From Pantoea septica (GTDB lineage Bacteria; Pseudomonadota; Gammaproteobacteria; Enterobacterales; Enterobacteriaceae): DNA of 49,028 bases. The position numbers and the translations under genes are program-made. The DNA lies in NCBI RefSeq assembly GCF_002095575.1, contig NZ_MLJJ01000030.1, forward strand, positions 1 through 49,028, read 5' to 3'. Below are positions 30,806-40,629 of this stretch, piece after piece. Each line of letters begins with the position of its first letter. Positions within the stretch are counted from its first letter, which is position 1. The notes under the pieces are model-generated. The model worked only from the letters and a program-made list of their open reading frames with translations, did no database searches and was not told where the DNA came from.

Positions 30806-31078
30806 TTATTCTTCGTCGAAGCCAGCCTCGAAAAGTTCGATGACGGCAGCCAGCGCCTGACGCTCTTCCGGGCCGCTGGCTTCAATCTCGATATGGCCGC
30901 CTTTCGCCGAGTCGAGCATCAACAGGGCGATAACGCTGCTGGCCTCCGCCTCCGTGCCGGATTCGTTACGCAGCAACACTTCGGCATCGAAGCTCTGCAC
31001 CAGCTCAAACAGCTTCATGGCCGGACGGGCGTGCATGCCCAGCTTATTTTTGATTTCCACGGTTTGCTTGACGGTCAT
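30806..31078 (-). CDS. ptsO: Phosphocarrier protein NPr (nitrogen PTS)
   Basis: The 90-residue HPr-like carrier passes phosphate from PtsP (EI-Ntr) to PtsN. The phosphorylated histidine is His16 in [13 protein letters not shown]. The HPr-type Ser region is also present ([15 protein letters not shown]). In E. coli NPr also regulates LPS synthesis through LpxD. It overlaps the 3' end of rapZ by 4 bp (ATGA), so it is translationally coupled as the last gene of the rpoN operon. Confidence 0.97.
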   Translation of the reverse strand: MTVKQTVEIKNKLGMHARPAMKLFELVQSFDAEVLLRNESGTEAEASSVIALLMLDSAKGGHIEIEASGPEERQALAAVIELFEAGFDEE

Positions 31079-31929
31079 GATTTGCGTTTTTCCAGCGTAC
31101 GATGGCGCGACTGCACATTTTTGCCGCGTGAGCGGAAGTAGTCCGCCAGCTGCTCGGCGATATAGACCGAACGGTGTTTACCGCCGGTACAGCCGATGGC
31201 GACGGTCAGATAGCTGCGGTTGTTGGTTTCCAGCATCGGCAGCCATAGTTCAAGGTAGCTGCGTGTCTGATAGATAAAGTTGTGCACTTCGGTATGACGA
31301 TCGAGAAACGCCGCCACTGGGCGATCGAGGCCGGTCATTGGCCGCAGCTTGGGATCCCAGTGCGGGTTAGGCAGAAAGCGCACGTCGAAAACGTAGTCGG
31401 CGTCGATGGGGATGCCGTGCTTGAAGCCAAAAGACTCGAAGACCATGGTTAGTTCGCGTTCGCGCTTGCCCAGCAGACGCGTGCGCAGCATCTCCGCCAG
31501 TTCGTGAACCGACATTTCCGAAGTATCGATAATTAAATCGGCGCGTGAGCGCAGCGGCTCCAGCAGATCGTTCTCTTCATCAATGGCGCTTTCCAGCGAG
31601 AGATTTTTGCTGGAGAGCGGATGCAGGCGGCGCGTGTCGCTGTAGCGGCGGATCAGCGTATTGCGATCGGCGTCCAGAAACAGCAGCTGCGGCGAAAAGG
31701 CGTCCGGCAGATTATTCAGCGCGTGTTCGAACACCTCAGGCGACTCCGGCATATTGCGCACGTCGATGCTGACGGCGGCCGAAATATTGCGCTCCACCAG
31801 CGAGTTCGCCAGCTCGGGCAACAGCACCACGGGGAGGTTATCGACGCAGTAGAACCCCATATCTTCCAGCGCGCGTAGCGCCACCGACTTTCCTGAGCCT
31901 GACCGACCGCTAACGATCATCAGCACCAT
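31075..31929 (-). CDS. rapZ: RNase adapter protein RapZ
   Basis: RapZ binds the small RNA GlmZ and hands it to RNase E, thereby controlling glucosamine-6-phosphate synthase. The 284-residue protein has an N-terminal P-loop (GRSGSGKS, residues 8-15), a Walker B-like segment and a C-terminal RNA-binding domain with [10 protein letters not shown] near residue 247, followed by the basic tail. The length is the same as in E. coli. It lies between ptsN (54 bp upstream) and npr (4-bp overlap). Confidence 0.98.
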   Translation of the reverse strand: MVLMIVSGRSGSGKSVALRALEDMGFYCVDNLPVVLLPELANSLVERNISAAVSIDVRNMPESPEVFEHALNNLPDAFSPQLLFLDADRNTLIRRYSDTRRLHPLSSKNLSLESAIDEENDLLEPLRSRADLIIDTSEMSVHELAEMLRTRLLGKRERELTMVFESFGFKHGIPIDADYVFDVRFLPNPHWDPKLRPMTGLDRPVAAFLDRHTEVHNFIYQTRSYLELWLPMLETNNRSYLTVAIGCTGGKHRSVYIAEQLADYFRSRGKNVQSRHRTLEKRKS

Positions 31930-31983
31930 GACCTTCTCTCCCGTTTTAAACCGGCGCGCACGCCGGTAAAAGCGCAGCGCGCG

Positions 31984-32463
31984 TTACTGCTCCTCTGGAG
32001 CTTCTGTAATAATGGCGTAGAGTTCTTCATCGCTCTGCGCCGCGCGCAGGCGGCGACACACGGTCTTATCCGCCAGGCGTTTTGCGACCAGAGACAGCGT
32101 GTGCAGGTGGGTTTTGCACTGATCCGCCGGCACCAGCAGCGCAAACAGCAGATCGACCGGCTGGTTGTCCACCGCATCGAATGCAATAGGCTGGTCGAGG
32201 CTGATAAAGACGCCGACGGCGCGCAGCGTATCCTCTTCCAGCTTGCCGTGCGGAATGGCGATACCGTTGCCGATACCGGTGCTGCCCATGCGTTCACGGG
32301 TCAGGATCGCTTCAAACAGCGTTTGATGCGGCAGATTAAGCTGCTTCGCTGCCAGCTCGCTGATAATTTCCAGCGCGCGCTTTTTACTCTGGCAGTGTAC
32401 GCCGCTGCGCGTACAGTCCGGCGTCAGCACGGTGCTCAGTTCCAGTGTCAGATCGTTGTTCAT
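31984..32463 (-). CDS. ptsN: Nitrogen PTS enzyme IIA-Ntr (PtsN)
   Basis: PtsN is the terminal phospho-acceptor of the nitrogen PTS. It controls potassium transport (TrkA, KdpD) and other targets by protein contact. The 159-residue EIIA domain carries the active His72 in GIGNGIAIPHGK. I start at ATG 32463 (MNNDLTLELS), which matches the E. coli N-terminus; the frame remains open upstream to 32610 but the extra 49 residues are unconserved. The preceding Shine-Dalgarno sequence is weak (AAGTGA). A hairpin with a short T-run lies between hpf and this gene. Confidence 0.95.
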   Translation of the reverse strand: MNNDLTLELSTVLTPDCTRSGVHCQSKKRALEIISELAAKQLNLPHQTLFEAILTRERMGSTGIGNGIAIPHGKLEEDTLRAVGVFISLDQPIAFDAVDNQPVDLLFALLVPADQCKTHLHTLSLVAKRLADKTVCRRLRAAQSDEELYAIITEAPEEQ

Positions 32464-32548
32464 TGTCGTTTCACTTGCGAGTTCACAGAGCCGCGGGCCT
32501 GCCGCGCTAAACAGCCGCGCGGTATCCCGTGGCGCTTGCACAGATGGC

Positions 32549-32572
32549 AAAACGGGGCGGTAAATCCGCCCC
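32549..32572 (-). terminator. Possible terminator or attenuator between hpf and ptsN
   Basis: On the minus strand GGGGCGG (32572-32566) pairs with CCGCCCC (32560-32554) across a 5-nt loop, followed by GTTTTG. It lies inside an operon that is normally cotranscribed, so it may only tune expression of ptsN, rapZ and npr. Confidence 0.55.
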
Positions 32573-32619
32573 ATCCTGGCCGCCTCGAGCGCGCGGCAAG
32601 CGCGCTGCAAGCGTGAAGG

Positions 32620-32907
32620 TTAGTGTTTTTTCAGTTTGTCTTTGTGCCGGGTGAGCTGACGGGCGAGTTTATCCACCAGTCCGTCGAGCGCCGCGTACAT
32701 ATCTTCCGCTTCCGCCGTGGCGTGCAGCTCGCCGCCGTTGACGTGTAAAGTCGCTTCCGCAACCTGAGTGACCTTCTCCACTTTCAGAACAATATAAACC
32801 TGATTGATACGATCGAAGTAGTGTTCCAGTTTGGCGAATTTCGTGTTGATGAATTCACGCAGTGGTTCGGTGATTTCAACGTTTTGCCCAGTGAGGTTTA
32901 GCTGCAT
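32620..32907 (-). CDS. hpf: Ribosome hibernation promoting factor HPF (short form)
   Basis: A 95-residue protein that binds the decoding region of stationary-phase ribosomes and, with RMF, forms inactive 100S dimers. It begins MQLNLTGQNVEITEPLREF and ends with the basic KLARQLTRHKDKLKKH tail. There is no C-terminal dimerisation domain, so it is the short gammaproteobacterial form. It lies 21 bp after rpoN on the same transcript. Confidence 0.97.
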   Translation of the reverse strand: MQLNLTGQNVEITEPLREFINTKFAKLEHYFDRINQVYIVLKVEKVTQVAEATLHVNGGELHATAEAEDMYAALDGLVDKLARQLTRHKDKLKKH

Positions 32908-32928
32908 AGGTCTTCCTTCTCATTTCGG

Positions 32929-34362
32929 TCAAACCAGCTGTTTACGCTGGTTGGAGGGCGGGATAGATAAAGACTCGCGATATTTAGCGACGGTCCGGCG
33001 CGCCACCATGATGCCCTGTTCAGATAACATGGTGGTGAGCTTGCTGTCACTCAAGGGTTTAGCGGGATTCTCCGCCGAGATTAATTTTTTCACCAGCGCG
33101 CGGATTGCCGTAGAAGAGGCTTCGCCGCCGCCTTCGGTATTTACGTGGCTGGAGAAAAAATATTTAAGTTCGAAGATGCCGCGCGGGCTGTGCAGATATT
33201 TCTGCGTGGTCACGCGAGAGATGGTGGATTCATGCATATCTACCGCCTGGGCGATATCTGCCAGCACCATCGGACGCATAAACTCTTCGCCCTGCTCGAA
33301 AAAGGCCTGCTGCTGCTCGACGATGCAGCGCGTGACTTTCAGCAGCGTATCGTTGCGGCTTTCCAGACTTTTGATCAGCCAGCGCGCTTCCTGCAGATTG
33401 CTGCGGATAAACTGGCTGTCGCTGTCGTTCCGCGCCGCGCCGCCCATAGCGGCGTACTGCTGATTGATTTTGAGACGCGGCACGCTATCGGCGTTGAGCT
33501 CCACCGTCCAGCGCTTGCCGACCTTGCGCACCAGCACATCGGGAATGACATATTCCGGCTCGCCGGTCTGCACCGACTGGCCAGGACGTGGATCCAGCGA
33601 CTGAATCAGCAGCATCGCCTCTTTCAGCACATCTTCTTTGAAACGGGTTACGCGCATCAGGCTGCGGAAATCGTGGTTGGCCAGCAGGTCGAGATGGTCG
33701 CTGACGATCAGCCGCGCTTCGGCCAGCATCGGCGTGGTCGGCGCGAACTGAGAGAGCTGCACCAGCAGGCAGTCGCGCAGGTCGCGCGCGCCGACCCCGA
33801 CCGGATCGAAGCGCTGAATGCGCTTCAGCACCGCCTCGACCTCATCCAGCGCCAGCTCTTCATCGCCCATGCTGTCGAGGATCTCGTCAAGCGAAACGGT
33901 GAGGTAGCCGGTATCATCGATGGCGTCGACGATCGAGGTGGCGATAGCGCGATCGGTATCGGTAAAGGGCGTTAAATCCACCTGCCACATCAGGTAGTCC
34001 TGCAGCGACTGGGTGGTTTCGCCCTGATAGACCGGCAGTTCGTCGTCCTGATAGTCGGTGCCGGTGCCGGAAGGGGTGCCTGCGGTGTACATCTCGTCCC
34101 AGGTGGCGTCGAGCGGCAAATCGTCCGGCATCTCTTTCTGTTCAAGCGCCTCGCGCGTGTCCAGCACCTCATCTTCCTGATAGTCGCGGCTGTCGATCTC
34201 TTCATGCACTTCAGCCTGTTCCAGCAGCGGATTGCTCTCCAGCGCCAGCTGCAGCTCTTGCTGCAGTTCAAGCGTAGAGAGTTGCAGCAGCCGAATGGCC
34301 TGCTGCAACTGCGGAGTCATCGCCAGCTGTTGGCTGAACCTGAGTTGCAAACCTTGCTTCAT
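32929..34362 (-). CDS. rpoN: RNA polymerase sigma-54 factor RpoN
   Basis: Sigma-54 directs transcription of nitrogen-assimilation and other genes that need AAA+ activators. The 477-residue protein has the Gln/Leu-rich region I (about 1-50, [24 protein letters not shown]), an acidic region II, the core-binding region III and the RpoN box [10 protein letters not shown] (454-463), which reads the -24 element. Its length equals that of E. coli. It follows lptB by 47 bp and precedes hpf and the nitrogen PTS genes. Confidence 0.98.
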   Translation of the reverse strand: MKQGLQLRFSQQLAMTPQLQQAIRLLQLSTLELQQELQLALESNPLLEQAEVHEEIDSRDYQEDEVLDTREALEQKEMPDDLPLDATWDEMYTAGTPSGTGTDYQDDELPVYQGETTQSLQDYLMWQVDLTPFTDTDRAIATSIVDAIDDTGYLTVSLDEILDSMGDEELALDEVEAVLKRIQRFDPVGVGARDLRDCLLVQLSQFAPTTPMLAEARLIVSDHLDLLANHDFRSLMRVTRFKEDVLKEAMLLIQSLDPRPGQSVQTGEPEYVIPDVLVRKVGKRWTVELNADSVPRLKINQQYAAMGGAARNDSDSQFIRSNLQEARWLIKSLESRNDTLLKVTRCIVEQQQAFFEQGEEFMRPMVLADIAQAVDMHESTISRVTTQKYLHSPRGIFELKYFFSSHVNTEGGGEASSTAIRALVKKLISAENPAKPLSDSKLTTMLSEQGIMVARRTVAKYRESLSIPPSNQRKQLV

Positions 34363-34409
34363 ATTCAGGACGGGATTTCCTAAGCAAACATCGTATTAAC
34401 GACACCTTA

Positions 34410-35135
34410 TCAGAGTCTGAACTCTTCGCCCAAATAAACCCGTTTAACCTGCTCATCTTCAAGAATTTCATTCGGCGTGCCGTGAGCGATAAGACGCCCC
34501 TGGCTGACGATATAGGCGCGTTCGCAAACCGCCAGGGTTTCACGTACGTTATGGTCGGTAATCAGCACGCCGAGCCCGCTGTCGCGCAGGTGCTCGATGA
34601 TTTTTTTAATATCGATAACCGAGATGGGGTCGACGCCGGCGAAAGGCTCATCCAGCAGAATAAATTTGGGATTAGCGGCCAGCGCGCGCGCAATCTCGAC
34701 GCGGCGGCGCTCGCCGCCCGACAGCGCCTGACCCATGCTGTCGCGCAGATGGGCGATATGGAACTCGTCCATCAGCTCATTAGCGCGATCCTGACGCTGC
34801 TCTTCGGTGAGATCGTCGCGAATTTGCAGCACCGCCATCAGATTGTCATAAACGCTGAGACGGCGGAAAATCGACGCCTCCTGCGGCAAGTAGCCGATGC
34901 CGCGACGCGCGCGGGCGTGCAGCGGCAGAATGCTGATATCATCCTCATCGATCACGATGCGGCCCGCGTCGCGCGGCACGATGCCGACGACCATGTAGAA
35001 GGTAGTGGTCTTGCCCGCGCCGTTAGGGCCGAGCAGGCCGACGATCTCGCCCGATTTCACCTGCAGGCTGACATCTTCCACCACGCGACGGCCTTTATAG
35101 GCCTTCGCCAGATTTTCTGCGATTAAAGTGGCCAT
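34410..35135 (-). CDS. lptB: LPS export ABC transporter ATPase LptB
   Basis: The 241-residue ATPase powers LptB2FGC, which extracts LPS from the inner membrane. Walker A is GPNGAGKTT (about 36-44), the signature is [15 protein letters not shown], Walker B is [12 protein letters not shown], and the switch histidine is in [24 protein letters not shown] precedes the start. lptA ends 5 bp upstream of it. Confidence 0.98.
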   Translation of the reverse strand: MATLIAENLAKAYKGRRVVEDVSLQVKSGEIVGLLGPNGAGKTTTFYMVVGIVPRDAGRIVIDEDDISILPLHARARRGIGYLPQEASIFRRLSVYDNLMAVLQIRDDLTEEQRQDRANELMDEFHIAHLRDSMGQALSGGERRRVEIARALAANPKFILLDEPFAGVDPISVIDIKKIIEHLRDSGLGVLITDHNVRETLAVCERAYIVSQGRLIAHGTPNEILEDEQVKRVYLGEEFRL

Positions 35136-35140
35136 AGCGA

Positions 35141-35689
35141 TCAGTTACTCTTTTTCGGGCTGTTAGCGTTTTTATCCTGCAGCTGCGACGGCACCAGCAC
35201 AGTGGTGACGCGCTTGCTCTGACCCTGGCTGTAGGCCTGCATTTTCTGCTCTTTGACCAGATAGGTAATTCGGTCGCCTTTGATATTGCTGTCCTGCTGC
35301 TCGATATAAGCGTTGCCGGTCAGCTCGACGAAATCTTTCGCCAGCTCATAGTGCAGCTTAGCGGCGTGGCCCTGGACCGGCTTGCCGCTGTCCTGCATCT
35401 GGTAGAAGGTGGCGGGATTGCCGTAGGCGTCCACGATGTTTTTATTACTGTCGCCGCCAGGGCGCGTCACCACCACTTTATCGGCGGTGATTTTGATCGT
35501 TCCCTGGGTCACGATGACGTTGCCGGTAAAGGTCGCCACATTGCCTTGCAGGTCCAGCGCCTGGTTTTCGGAGTCGATGTTGACGGGTTTGTCCGAGTCG
35601 CCGGTCACCGCCAGCGCGGGCAAGCTGGCCGCCAGCAGAGCGCCGACCAGGAAAAACTTAAGGCTGTTGTTGTGCATTTTGAATTTCAT
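35141..35689 (-). CDS. lptA: LPS transport periplasmic protein LptA
   Basis: LptA forms the periplasmic bridge that carries LPS from LptC to LptD. The 182-residue protein has a signal peptide ending near LPALA-27 and the OstA/jellyroll fold rich in short beta-strands ([19 protein letters not shown]). I start at ATG 35689 (MKFKMHNN), as in E. coli, rather than the TTG at 35710. The gene overlaps the end of lptC by 32 bp. The C-terminal tail ([14 protein letters not shown]) is a little shorter than in E. coli. Confidence 0.96.
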   Translation of the reverse strand: MKFKMHNNSLKFFLVGALLAASLPALAVTGDSDKPVNIDSENQALDLQGNVATFTGNVIVTQGTIKITADKVVVTRPGGDSNKNIVDAYGNPATFYQMQDSGKPVQGHAAKLHYELAKDFVELTGNAYIEQQDSNIKGDRITYLVKEQKMQAYSQGQSKRVTTVLVPSQLQDKNANSPKKSN

Positions 35690-36236
35690 AATAAGTTTTG
35701 ACCTTTTCAATCAACTCGGCGTTTTTGGTCCGTAAATTCCCGCGCATCTTCATGCCGGTAGAGTTAAAACCGCGCCCGAACAAAGTAACCTGATCGTCGG
35801 AGGTCACGTCCTGCGAGACGAGGTTGACCTGCGCGTTGTCAGTTTTGATGCGCTGCAGCTGCGAATCCTGCGTCAGGGTATTCACCTCGACGTGACCATA
35901 CAGATAAAGCATACGATCTTTGGTTAATTTGGCTTTATCGGCGCGGACTGACCATGTCGGCACTTTATTTTCGTCGTAGGTGGTCATTACCGGCTTGTCG
36001 AACCAGCTAACTTCATCCGTCGCGAAATAGGTCACTTTATCGGACACCAGTTTGTAAGCCAGCGCCCCTTGCGGGTTGTAGACCACGGTGTTCGAATTCG
36101 CGCTGGTATAGGTCGGCTCCTGATCGTTGGCGGCGACCGGCGCGCTGCTTTCATCCTGACTGGTCAGGTTCCAGCCGATTAGCACCAGCGCAATTAAGGC
36201 CAGAATCAGCGTTATCCAACGCCTGCTTTTACTCAT
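35658..36236 (-). CDS. lptC: LPS export protein LptC
   Basis: A 192-residue bitopic inner-membrane protein with one N-terminal helix (about 7-24) and a periplasmic OstA-like domain. It takes LPS from LptBFG and passes it to LptA. The conserved VDKPVMTTYD-like segment appears as WFDKPVMTTYDE near residue 80. It overlaps kdsC by 4 bp at its start and lptA by 32 bp at its end, a compact coupled arrangement. Confidence 0.96.
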   Translation of the reverse strand: MSKSRRWITLILALIALVLIGWNLTSQDESSAPVAANDQEPTYTSANSNTVVYNPQGALAYKLVSDKVTYFATDEVSWFDKPVMTTYDENKVPTWSVRADKAKLTKDRMLYLYGHVEVNTLTQDSQLQRIKTDNAQVNLVSQDVTSDDQVTLFGRGFNSTGMKMRGNLRTKNAELIEKVKTYYEIQNAQQQP

Positions 36237-36799
36237 ACTGATTGCCCTTTGGCATCCTCAAATTTGTTCTGCGCCATTAAAATCAGGTCGCACAGTTCGC
36301 GTACTGCGCCGCGCCCGCCTGCGATTCGCGTAACGTAATGGGCGCGCGGCAGCAACACCGGATGCGCATCCGCCACCGCCACGCTCAGCCCTACCCGGGC
36401 CATCACCGGCCAGTCGATAAGGTCATCGCCGATATAGGCGACCTGCTCATCGGAAAGCGACAGTTTATCCAGAAGTTCACGATAGGCCAAAAGCTTATCG
36501 GACTGTCCCTGGTAAAGATGACGAATGCCTAAGGTTTTGCAGCGATCCTCCATCAGGCGCGCGTTGCGTCCGGTAATAATCGCCACCTCTATGTCAGAGG
36601 TTAGCAAACAGCGGATGCCGTAGCCGTCGCGCACGTTAAAAGCTTTCAGCTCTTCGCCGTTATTGCCCATATAGATCACGCCGTCAGACATCACGCCGTC
36701 GACGTCGCAAATCAGCAGACGGATCTGGCCGGCGCGCGCCATCACCTCTGCGCTGACCGGGCCGTAGCAGGTTTCTACCAGGGAAGTATTTACCGACAT
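36233..36799 (-). CDS. kdsC: Kdo-8-phosphate phosphatase KdsC
   Basis: KdsC removes phosphate from Kdo-8-phosphate, giving free Kdo for the LPS inner core. The 188-residue HAD-family protein has the catalytic DVDGV motif (about 32-36), TGR near 77 and GDDLIDWPVM with the Mg-binding aspartates. ATG 36799 gives the E. coli length and sits 6 nt after AGGAA; the ATG two codons upstream has no room for a ribosome-binding site. It is tightly packed between kdsD and lptC. Confidence 0.96.
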   Translation of the reverse strand: MSVNTSLVETCYGPVSAEVMARAGQIRLLICDVDGVMSDGVIYMGNNGEELKAFNVRDGYGIRCLLTSDIEVAIITGRNARLMEDRCKTLGIRHLYQGQSDKLLAYRELLDKLSLSDEQVAYIGDDLIDWPVMARVGLSVAVADAHPVLLPRAHYVTRIAGGRGAVRELCDLILMAQNKFEDAKGQSV

Positions 36800-36812
36800 T
36801 CTCATTTCCTGT

Positions 36813-37799
36813 TCAGACTACGCCGGCGCGCAGCATGTCATGCATATGTACCACACCGAGCAGACGATCGTCATCGGCCACCAGCACAGCGGTAATGTTT
36901 TTGTTTTGCATCAGGTTCAGCGCCTCGACCGCCAGCATATTGGGGCGAACCCGAATGCCGCCGCGCGTCATCACTTCCGAAATGGTGGCCTTCTGAAAGT
37001 CGATGCCCATATCGAAGATGCGGCGCAGGTCGCCGTCGGTAAAAATGCCTTCGATCTTCATCAGATCGTCGACGATAACCGTCAGCCCTAAATTTTTACG
37101 CGTAATCTCCAGCAGCGCGTCGCGCAGCGAGGCGTCGCGCGTCACGTGCGGAATTTCGTCGCCGCTGTGCATGATGTCGCTCACGTGCAGCAGCAGCTTG
37201 CGGCCCAGCGCGCCGCCCGGATGCGACAGCGCGAAATCTTCCGCGGTAAAGCCGCGCGCTTCCAGCAGCGCCACCGCCAGCGCATCGCCCATTACCAGCG
37301 TCGCCGTGGTGCTGCTGGTCGGAGCGAGCCCGAGCGGGCAGGCTTCCTGCGGCACTTTTACGCACAGATGCACGTCGGCGGCGCGGCCCATGGCGCTGTC
37401 GGGGCGGCTGGTAAGGCAGATAAGCGGCACATGCTGGCGCTTCAGCACCGGGATCAGCGCCAGAATTTCGTTGGACTCGCCGCTGTTAGAGATGGCGAGC
37501 ACCACATCGTTGCGGCCGACCATTCCCAGGTCGCCGTGGCTGGCTTCGCCCGGATGCACGAAAAAGGCGGGCGTGCCGGTACTGGCGAAGGTGGCGGCCA
37601 TCTTCTTGCCGATATGGCCCGACTTGCCCATGCCCATGACGACGACTTTGCCCTGGCAGCGATAGATCATCTCGCAGGCGCGGGTAAAATCGTCGTTAAT
37701 ATACTGGTCCAGCTGTTCCAGACCTTCACGCTCGATGCGCAGTACCGCTTTTCCCGCCGTCTGAAAGTCGAAATTCGCGTTTGAAAGCTGAGTTGACAT
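36813..37799 (-). CDS. kdsD: Arabinose-5-phosphate isomerase KdsD
   Basis: KdsD converts ribulose-5-phosphate to arabinose-5-phosphate, the first step of Kdo synthesis. The 328-residue protein has an N-terminal SIS domain (about 40-180, with GMGKSGHIGKKMAAT and SNSGES) and two C-terminal CBS domains (about 210-328). The length agrees with E. coli. It follows yrbG by 17 bp. Confidence 0.97.
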   Translation of the reverse strand: MSTQLSNANFDFQTAGKAVLRIEREGLEQLDQYINDDFTRACEMIYRCQGKVVVMGMGKSGHIGKKMAATFASTGTPAFFVHPGEASHGDLGMVGRNDVVLAISNSGESNEILALIPVLKRQHVPLICLTSRPDSAMGRAADVHLCVKVPQEACPLGLAPTSSTTATLVMGDALAVALLEARGFTAEDFALSHPGGALGRKLLLHVSDIMHSGDEIPHVTRDASLRDALLEITRKNLGLTVIVDDLMKIEGIFTDGDLRRIFDMGIDFQKATISEVMTRGGIRVRPNMLAVEALNLMQNKNITAVLVADDDRLLGVVHMHDMLRAGVV

Positions 37800-37816
37800 G
37801 GCAAATCGGTCCTTTG

Positions 37817-38797
37817 TTAGCCGTCGAGGAAAGCGGGCTCAATCCACAAAAGCGCGCCCCAGACGATGAAACCACAGAGTAAGAAAGCGCCTGCGACGCG
37901 GCCGATGCGGCGGCGGCGCTGCAGGCAGAGCAGGGCAAACAGCGCGCTGACGGCCAGCATTACCCAGTAATCGCGCGCGAAGGCATGTTCGTCCACGCTA
38001 CCGGGGTTGATCAGCGCCGGTAAGCCCAGCACGATGGCGATATTATAAATGTTGGCGCCGATAAGATTGCCGATGGCGATATCGTCTTCGCCTTTCAGCG
38101 CGCCCGCCAGTACCGTCGCCAGCTCCGGCAGGCTGGTGCCTACCGCGATCAGCGTGGCGCCCATCACCAGCTCGCTGACGCCGAAATAATCGGCAAAGGT
38201 GGTGGCGTTGTCGATCACCATGCGCGTCGCCATGGGCAAGATGATCAGCGCGACCGCCAGCCAGAGAAAGGCTACCGTGTTGCCGCTCTCTTCGCGCGGC
38301 AGCTCCGCAAGCTGTTCGCGAGTCAGGGTATCGCTATTGTCCCGCTCGGCGCGGCGCGCGAAGCGGATCGCCACCAGCAGATAGGCGAGGGCGATGGCGA
38401 TCAGGCCGAGGCCGTCAAGGCGGCTCAGGTAGTTATCGAACAGCATCAGGCCGCTGAGCAGCGAGACCAGCAGCATCAGCGGCAGTTCGCGCCGGATCAG
38501 ATTGGAGTATATGTTCAGAGGGTGCAGCAGCGCCGCGCCGCCGAGGATCAGTAAAATATTGGTGATATTGGAGCCCAGCGCGGTGCCGACGGCGAGATCC
38601 ATCTGACCGTGCTGCGCTGCTGAAAAAGAGAGGATCATCTCGGGTAGCGAAGTGCCGATGCTGACGACCGTCATGCCGATAATCAGCGGCGGGATACCAA
38701 AGGATCGACACAGTATCGCGGCGCTAAACACCAGGCGATCGGCGCCATAAGCCAGTAAAATCAAACCAACGATCAGCAGGGCAGCGGCTACGAACAT
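37817..38797 (-). CDS. yrbG: Calcium/sodium antiporter-family protein YrbG
   Basis: A 326-residue inner-membrane protein of the cation/Ca2+ exchanger superfamily, with ten or so membrane helices in two homologous halves. Each half keeps an alpha-repeat (TVVSIGTSLPEM, about 49-60, and TLIAVGTSLPELAT in the second half). Its transported ion has not been firmly shown in E. coli. I start at ATG 38797 (MFVAAALLIVG), preceded by AAGGA; the frame extends to 38830. It is the first gene of the long minus-strand kds-lpt-rpoN run and divergent from mlaF. Confidence 0.93.
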   Translation of the reverse strand: MFVAAALLIVGLILLAYGADRLVFSAAILCRSFGIPPLIIGMTVVSIGTSLPEMILSFSAAQHGQMDLAVGTALGSNITNILLILGGAALLHPLNIYSNLIRRELPLMLLVSLLSGLMLFDNYLSRLDGLGLIAIALAYLLVAIRFARRAERDNSDTLTREQLAELPREESGNTVAFLWLAVALIILPMATRMVIDNATTFADYFGVSELVMGATLIAVGTSLPELATVLAGALKGEDDIAIGNLIGANIYNIAIVLGLPALINPGSVDEHAFARDYWVMLAVSALFALLCLQRRRRIGRVAGAFLLCGFIVWGALLWIEPAFLDG

Positions 38798-38969
38798 GAA
38801 AAATCCTTGGATGAAATGCGTTGCCGACACGTCTTGTGCGGCAGGTTTCAGGTTCTGTCATCAGAAACAGGCGCTGATTTTGACCGTCTGAGCGGCAAAA
38901 GTAAATTTTATGCCCGCTTTCGCCAAATGAAGGCAGTAAGTTTCTGTAATGCTATCGTGAACTGGCGCG

Positions 38970-38998
38970 TTACAGGCTACCATCGTAGGCTTTATAAC
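38970..38998 (+). promoter_or_regulatory. Candidate mlaFEDCB promoter
   Basis: TTACAG (38970-38975) and TATAAC (38993-38998) with a 17-bp spacer lie about 25 bp before mlaF in the 225-bp gap with yrbG. Both hexamers are imperfect. Confidence 0.4.
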
Positions 38999-39022
38999 GC
39001 CCGATCCACAGAAGAGGTAATA

Positions 39023-39838
39023 ATGGACCAACAGGAAACGAACCTGGTTGAGGTTCGTGGCGTCAGTTTTACACGCGGCGATCGTCCGATTTTCGACGAT
39101 ATTTCGCTGACGGTGCCAAAGGGAAAAGTTACGGCCATTATGGGGCCGTCGGGCATAGGCAAAACCACGCTGCTGCGCCTGATTGGCGGCCAGCTGCAGC
39201 CCGATCGGGGCGAGATCTGGTTTCGCGGCGAAAATATTCCCAGCTTGTCCCGCGCGAAGCTTTATGAAACCCGAAAAAAGATGAGCATGCTGTTTCAGTC
39301 CGGCGCGCTGTTCACCGATCTGACGGTATATGAAAACGTGGCCTGGCCGCTGCGCGAGCATACGCAGCTGCCTGCGGCGCTGCTGCACAGCACGGTGATG
39401 ATGAAGCTGGAAGCGGTGGGACTGCGCGGCGCGGCGCAGCTGAAGCCGGCAGAGCTCTCCGGCGGGATGGCGCGGCGTGCCGCGCTGGCGCGCGCTATCG
39501 CGCTTGAGCCGGAGCTCATCATGTTCGACGAACCTTTTGTCGGCCAGGATCCCATTACTATGGGCGTGCTGGTCAAGCTGATCGACGAGCTCAACCATTC
39601 GCTGGGCCTCACCTGCATTGTGGTATCGCACGATGTGCCGGAGGTGCTCAGCATCGCCGACAGGGCCTATATCGTGGCCGGCCAGAAAATCATTGCGCAG
39701 GGCAGCACGCCGGAGCTGCGGCAAAACCCCGACCCGCGCGTGCGTCAGTTTCTGGATGGGATTGCGGACGGACCTGTCCCGTTCCGGTTTGCCGCCGGAG
39801 ACTATCTTGCCGACTTAACCGGCTCAGGGAGAGTGTAA
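39023..39838 (+). CDS. mlaF: Phospholipid ABC transporter ATPase MlaF
   Basis: MlaF is the ATPase of MlaFEDB, the inner-membrane complex that moves phospholipids between the membranes and preserves outer-membrane asymmetry. The 271-residue protein has Walker [10 protein letters not shown] (near 40-48), signature [14 protein letters not shown], Walker [13 protein letters not shown], and the C-terminal extension ([13 protein letters not shown]) that packs on the partner subunit. ATG 39023 ([10 protein letters not shown]) follows AGAGGTAATA; the long upstream frame to 38807 is not conserved. It starts a five-gene operon. Confidence 0.97.
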   Translation: MDQQETNLVEVRGVSFTRGDRPIFDDISLTVPKGKVTAIMGPSGIGKTTLLRLIGGQLQPDRGEIWFRGENIPSLSRAKLYETRKKMSMLFQSGALFTDLTVYENVAWPLREHTQLPAALLHSTVMMKLEAVGLRGAAQLKPAELSGGMARRAALARAIALEPELIMFDEPFVGQDPITMGVLVKLIDELNHSLGLTCIVVSHDVPEVLSIADRAYIVAGQKIIAQGSTPELRQNPDPRVRQFLDGIADGPVPFRFAAGDYLADLTGSGRV

Positions 39839-39842
39839 GCCA

Positions 39843-40625
39843 ATGTTGTTAAAGGCGCTGGCGTCATTGGGACGCCGGGGAATCAATACCTGCTCCACCT
39901 TTGGTCGGGCAGGCTTAATGCTGTTTCACGCGCTGGTAGGGAAACCCGCCTTTCGTAAACACGCGCCGCTGCTGATCAAACAGCTTTACAGCGTCGGCGT
40001 CTTATCGCTGTTGATTATCGTCGTCTCCGGGCTGTTTATCGGCATGGTGCTGGGGCTGCAAGGCTATCTGGTGCTGACCACCTACAGCGCGGAAACCAGT
40101 CTCGGCATGCTGGTGGCGCTCTCTTTGTTGCGCGAGCTGGGGCCGGTCGTGACCGCGCTACTGTTCGCCGGGCGCGCCGGATCGGCGCTGACGGCAGAGA
40201 TTGGCCTGATGAAGGCGACCGAGCAGCTCTCCAGCATGGAGATGATGGCGGTCGATCCGCTGCGCCGCGTCGTCTCGCCGCGCTTCTGGGCGGGCTTTAT
40301 CAGCATGCCGCTGCTGACGCTGATTTTTACCGCCGTCGGCATCGCTGGCGGCGCGCTGGTTGGCGTGAGCTGGAAGGGCATCGATCCCGGCTTTTTCTGG
40401 TCGGCGATGCAAAACGCGGTCGATTTTCGCACTGACGTAATCAACTGCATTATTAAAAGCGCCGTTTTTGCCGTGACGGTCACCTGGATCGCGCTGTTTA
40501 ACGGTTACGACGCGATTCCGACCTCTGAAGGGATTAGCCGCGCGACGACGCGCACCGTGGTGCACGCCTCGCTGGCGGTGCTCGGTCTGGATTTTGTGCT
40601 GACAGCACTGATGTTTGGGAACTAA
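39843..40625 (+). CDS. mlaE: Phospholipid ABC transporter permease MlaE
   Basis: The 260-residue permease of the Mla system, with five or six membrane segments and the MlaE/YrbE-family motif [24 protein letters not shown] region (about 98-121). It forms a dimer beneath the MlaD hexamer. It starts 4 bp after mlaF. Confidence 0.97.
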   Translation: MLLKALASLGRRGINTCSTFGRAGLMLFHALVGKPAFRKHAPLLIKQLYSVGVLSLLIIVVSGLFIGMVLGLQGYLVLTTYSAETSLGMLVALSLLRELGPVVTALLFAGRAGSALTAEIGLMKATEQLSSMEMMAVDPLRRVVSPRFWAGFISMPLLTLIFTAVGIAGGALVGVSWKGIDPGFFWSAMQNAVDFRTDVINCIIKSAVFAVTVTWIALFNGYDAIPTSEGISRATTRTVVHASLAVLGLDFVLTALMFGN

Positions 40626-40629
40626 TGCA

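Noticed and set aside
32464..32610. 49-residue N-terminal extension of ptsN
   Set aside because: Unlike any EIIA-Ntr N-terminus; it would span the hairpin at 32549-32572.
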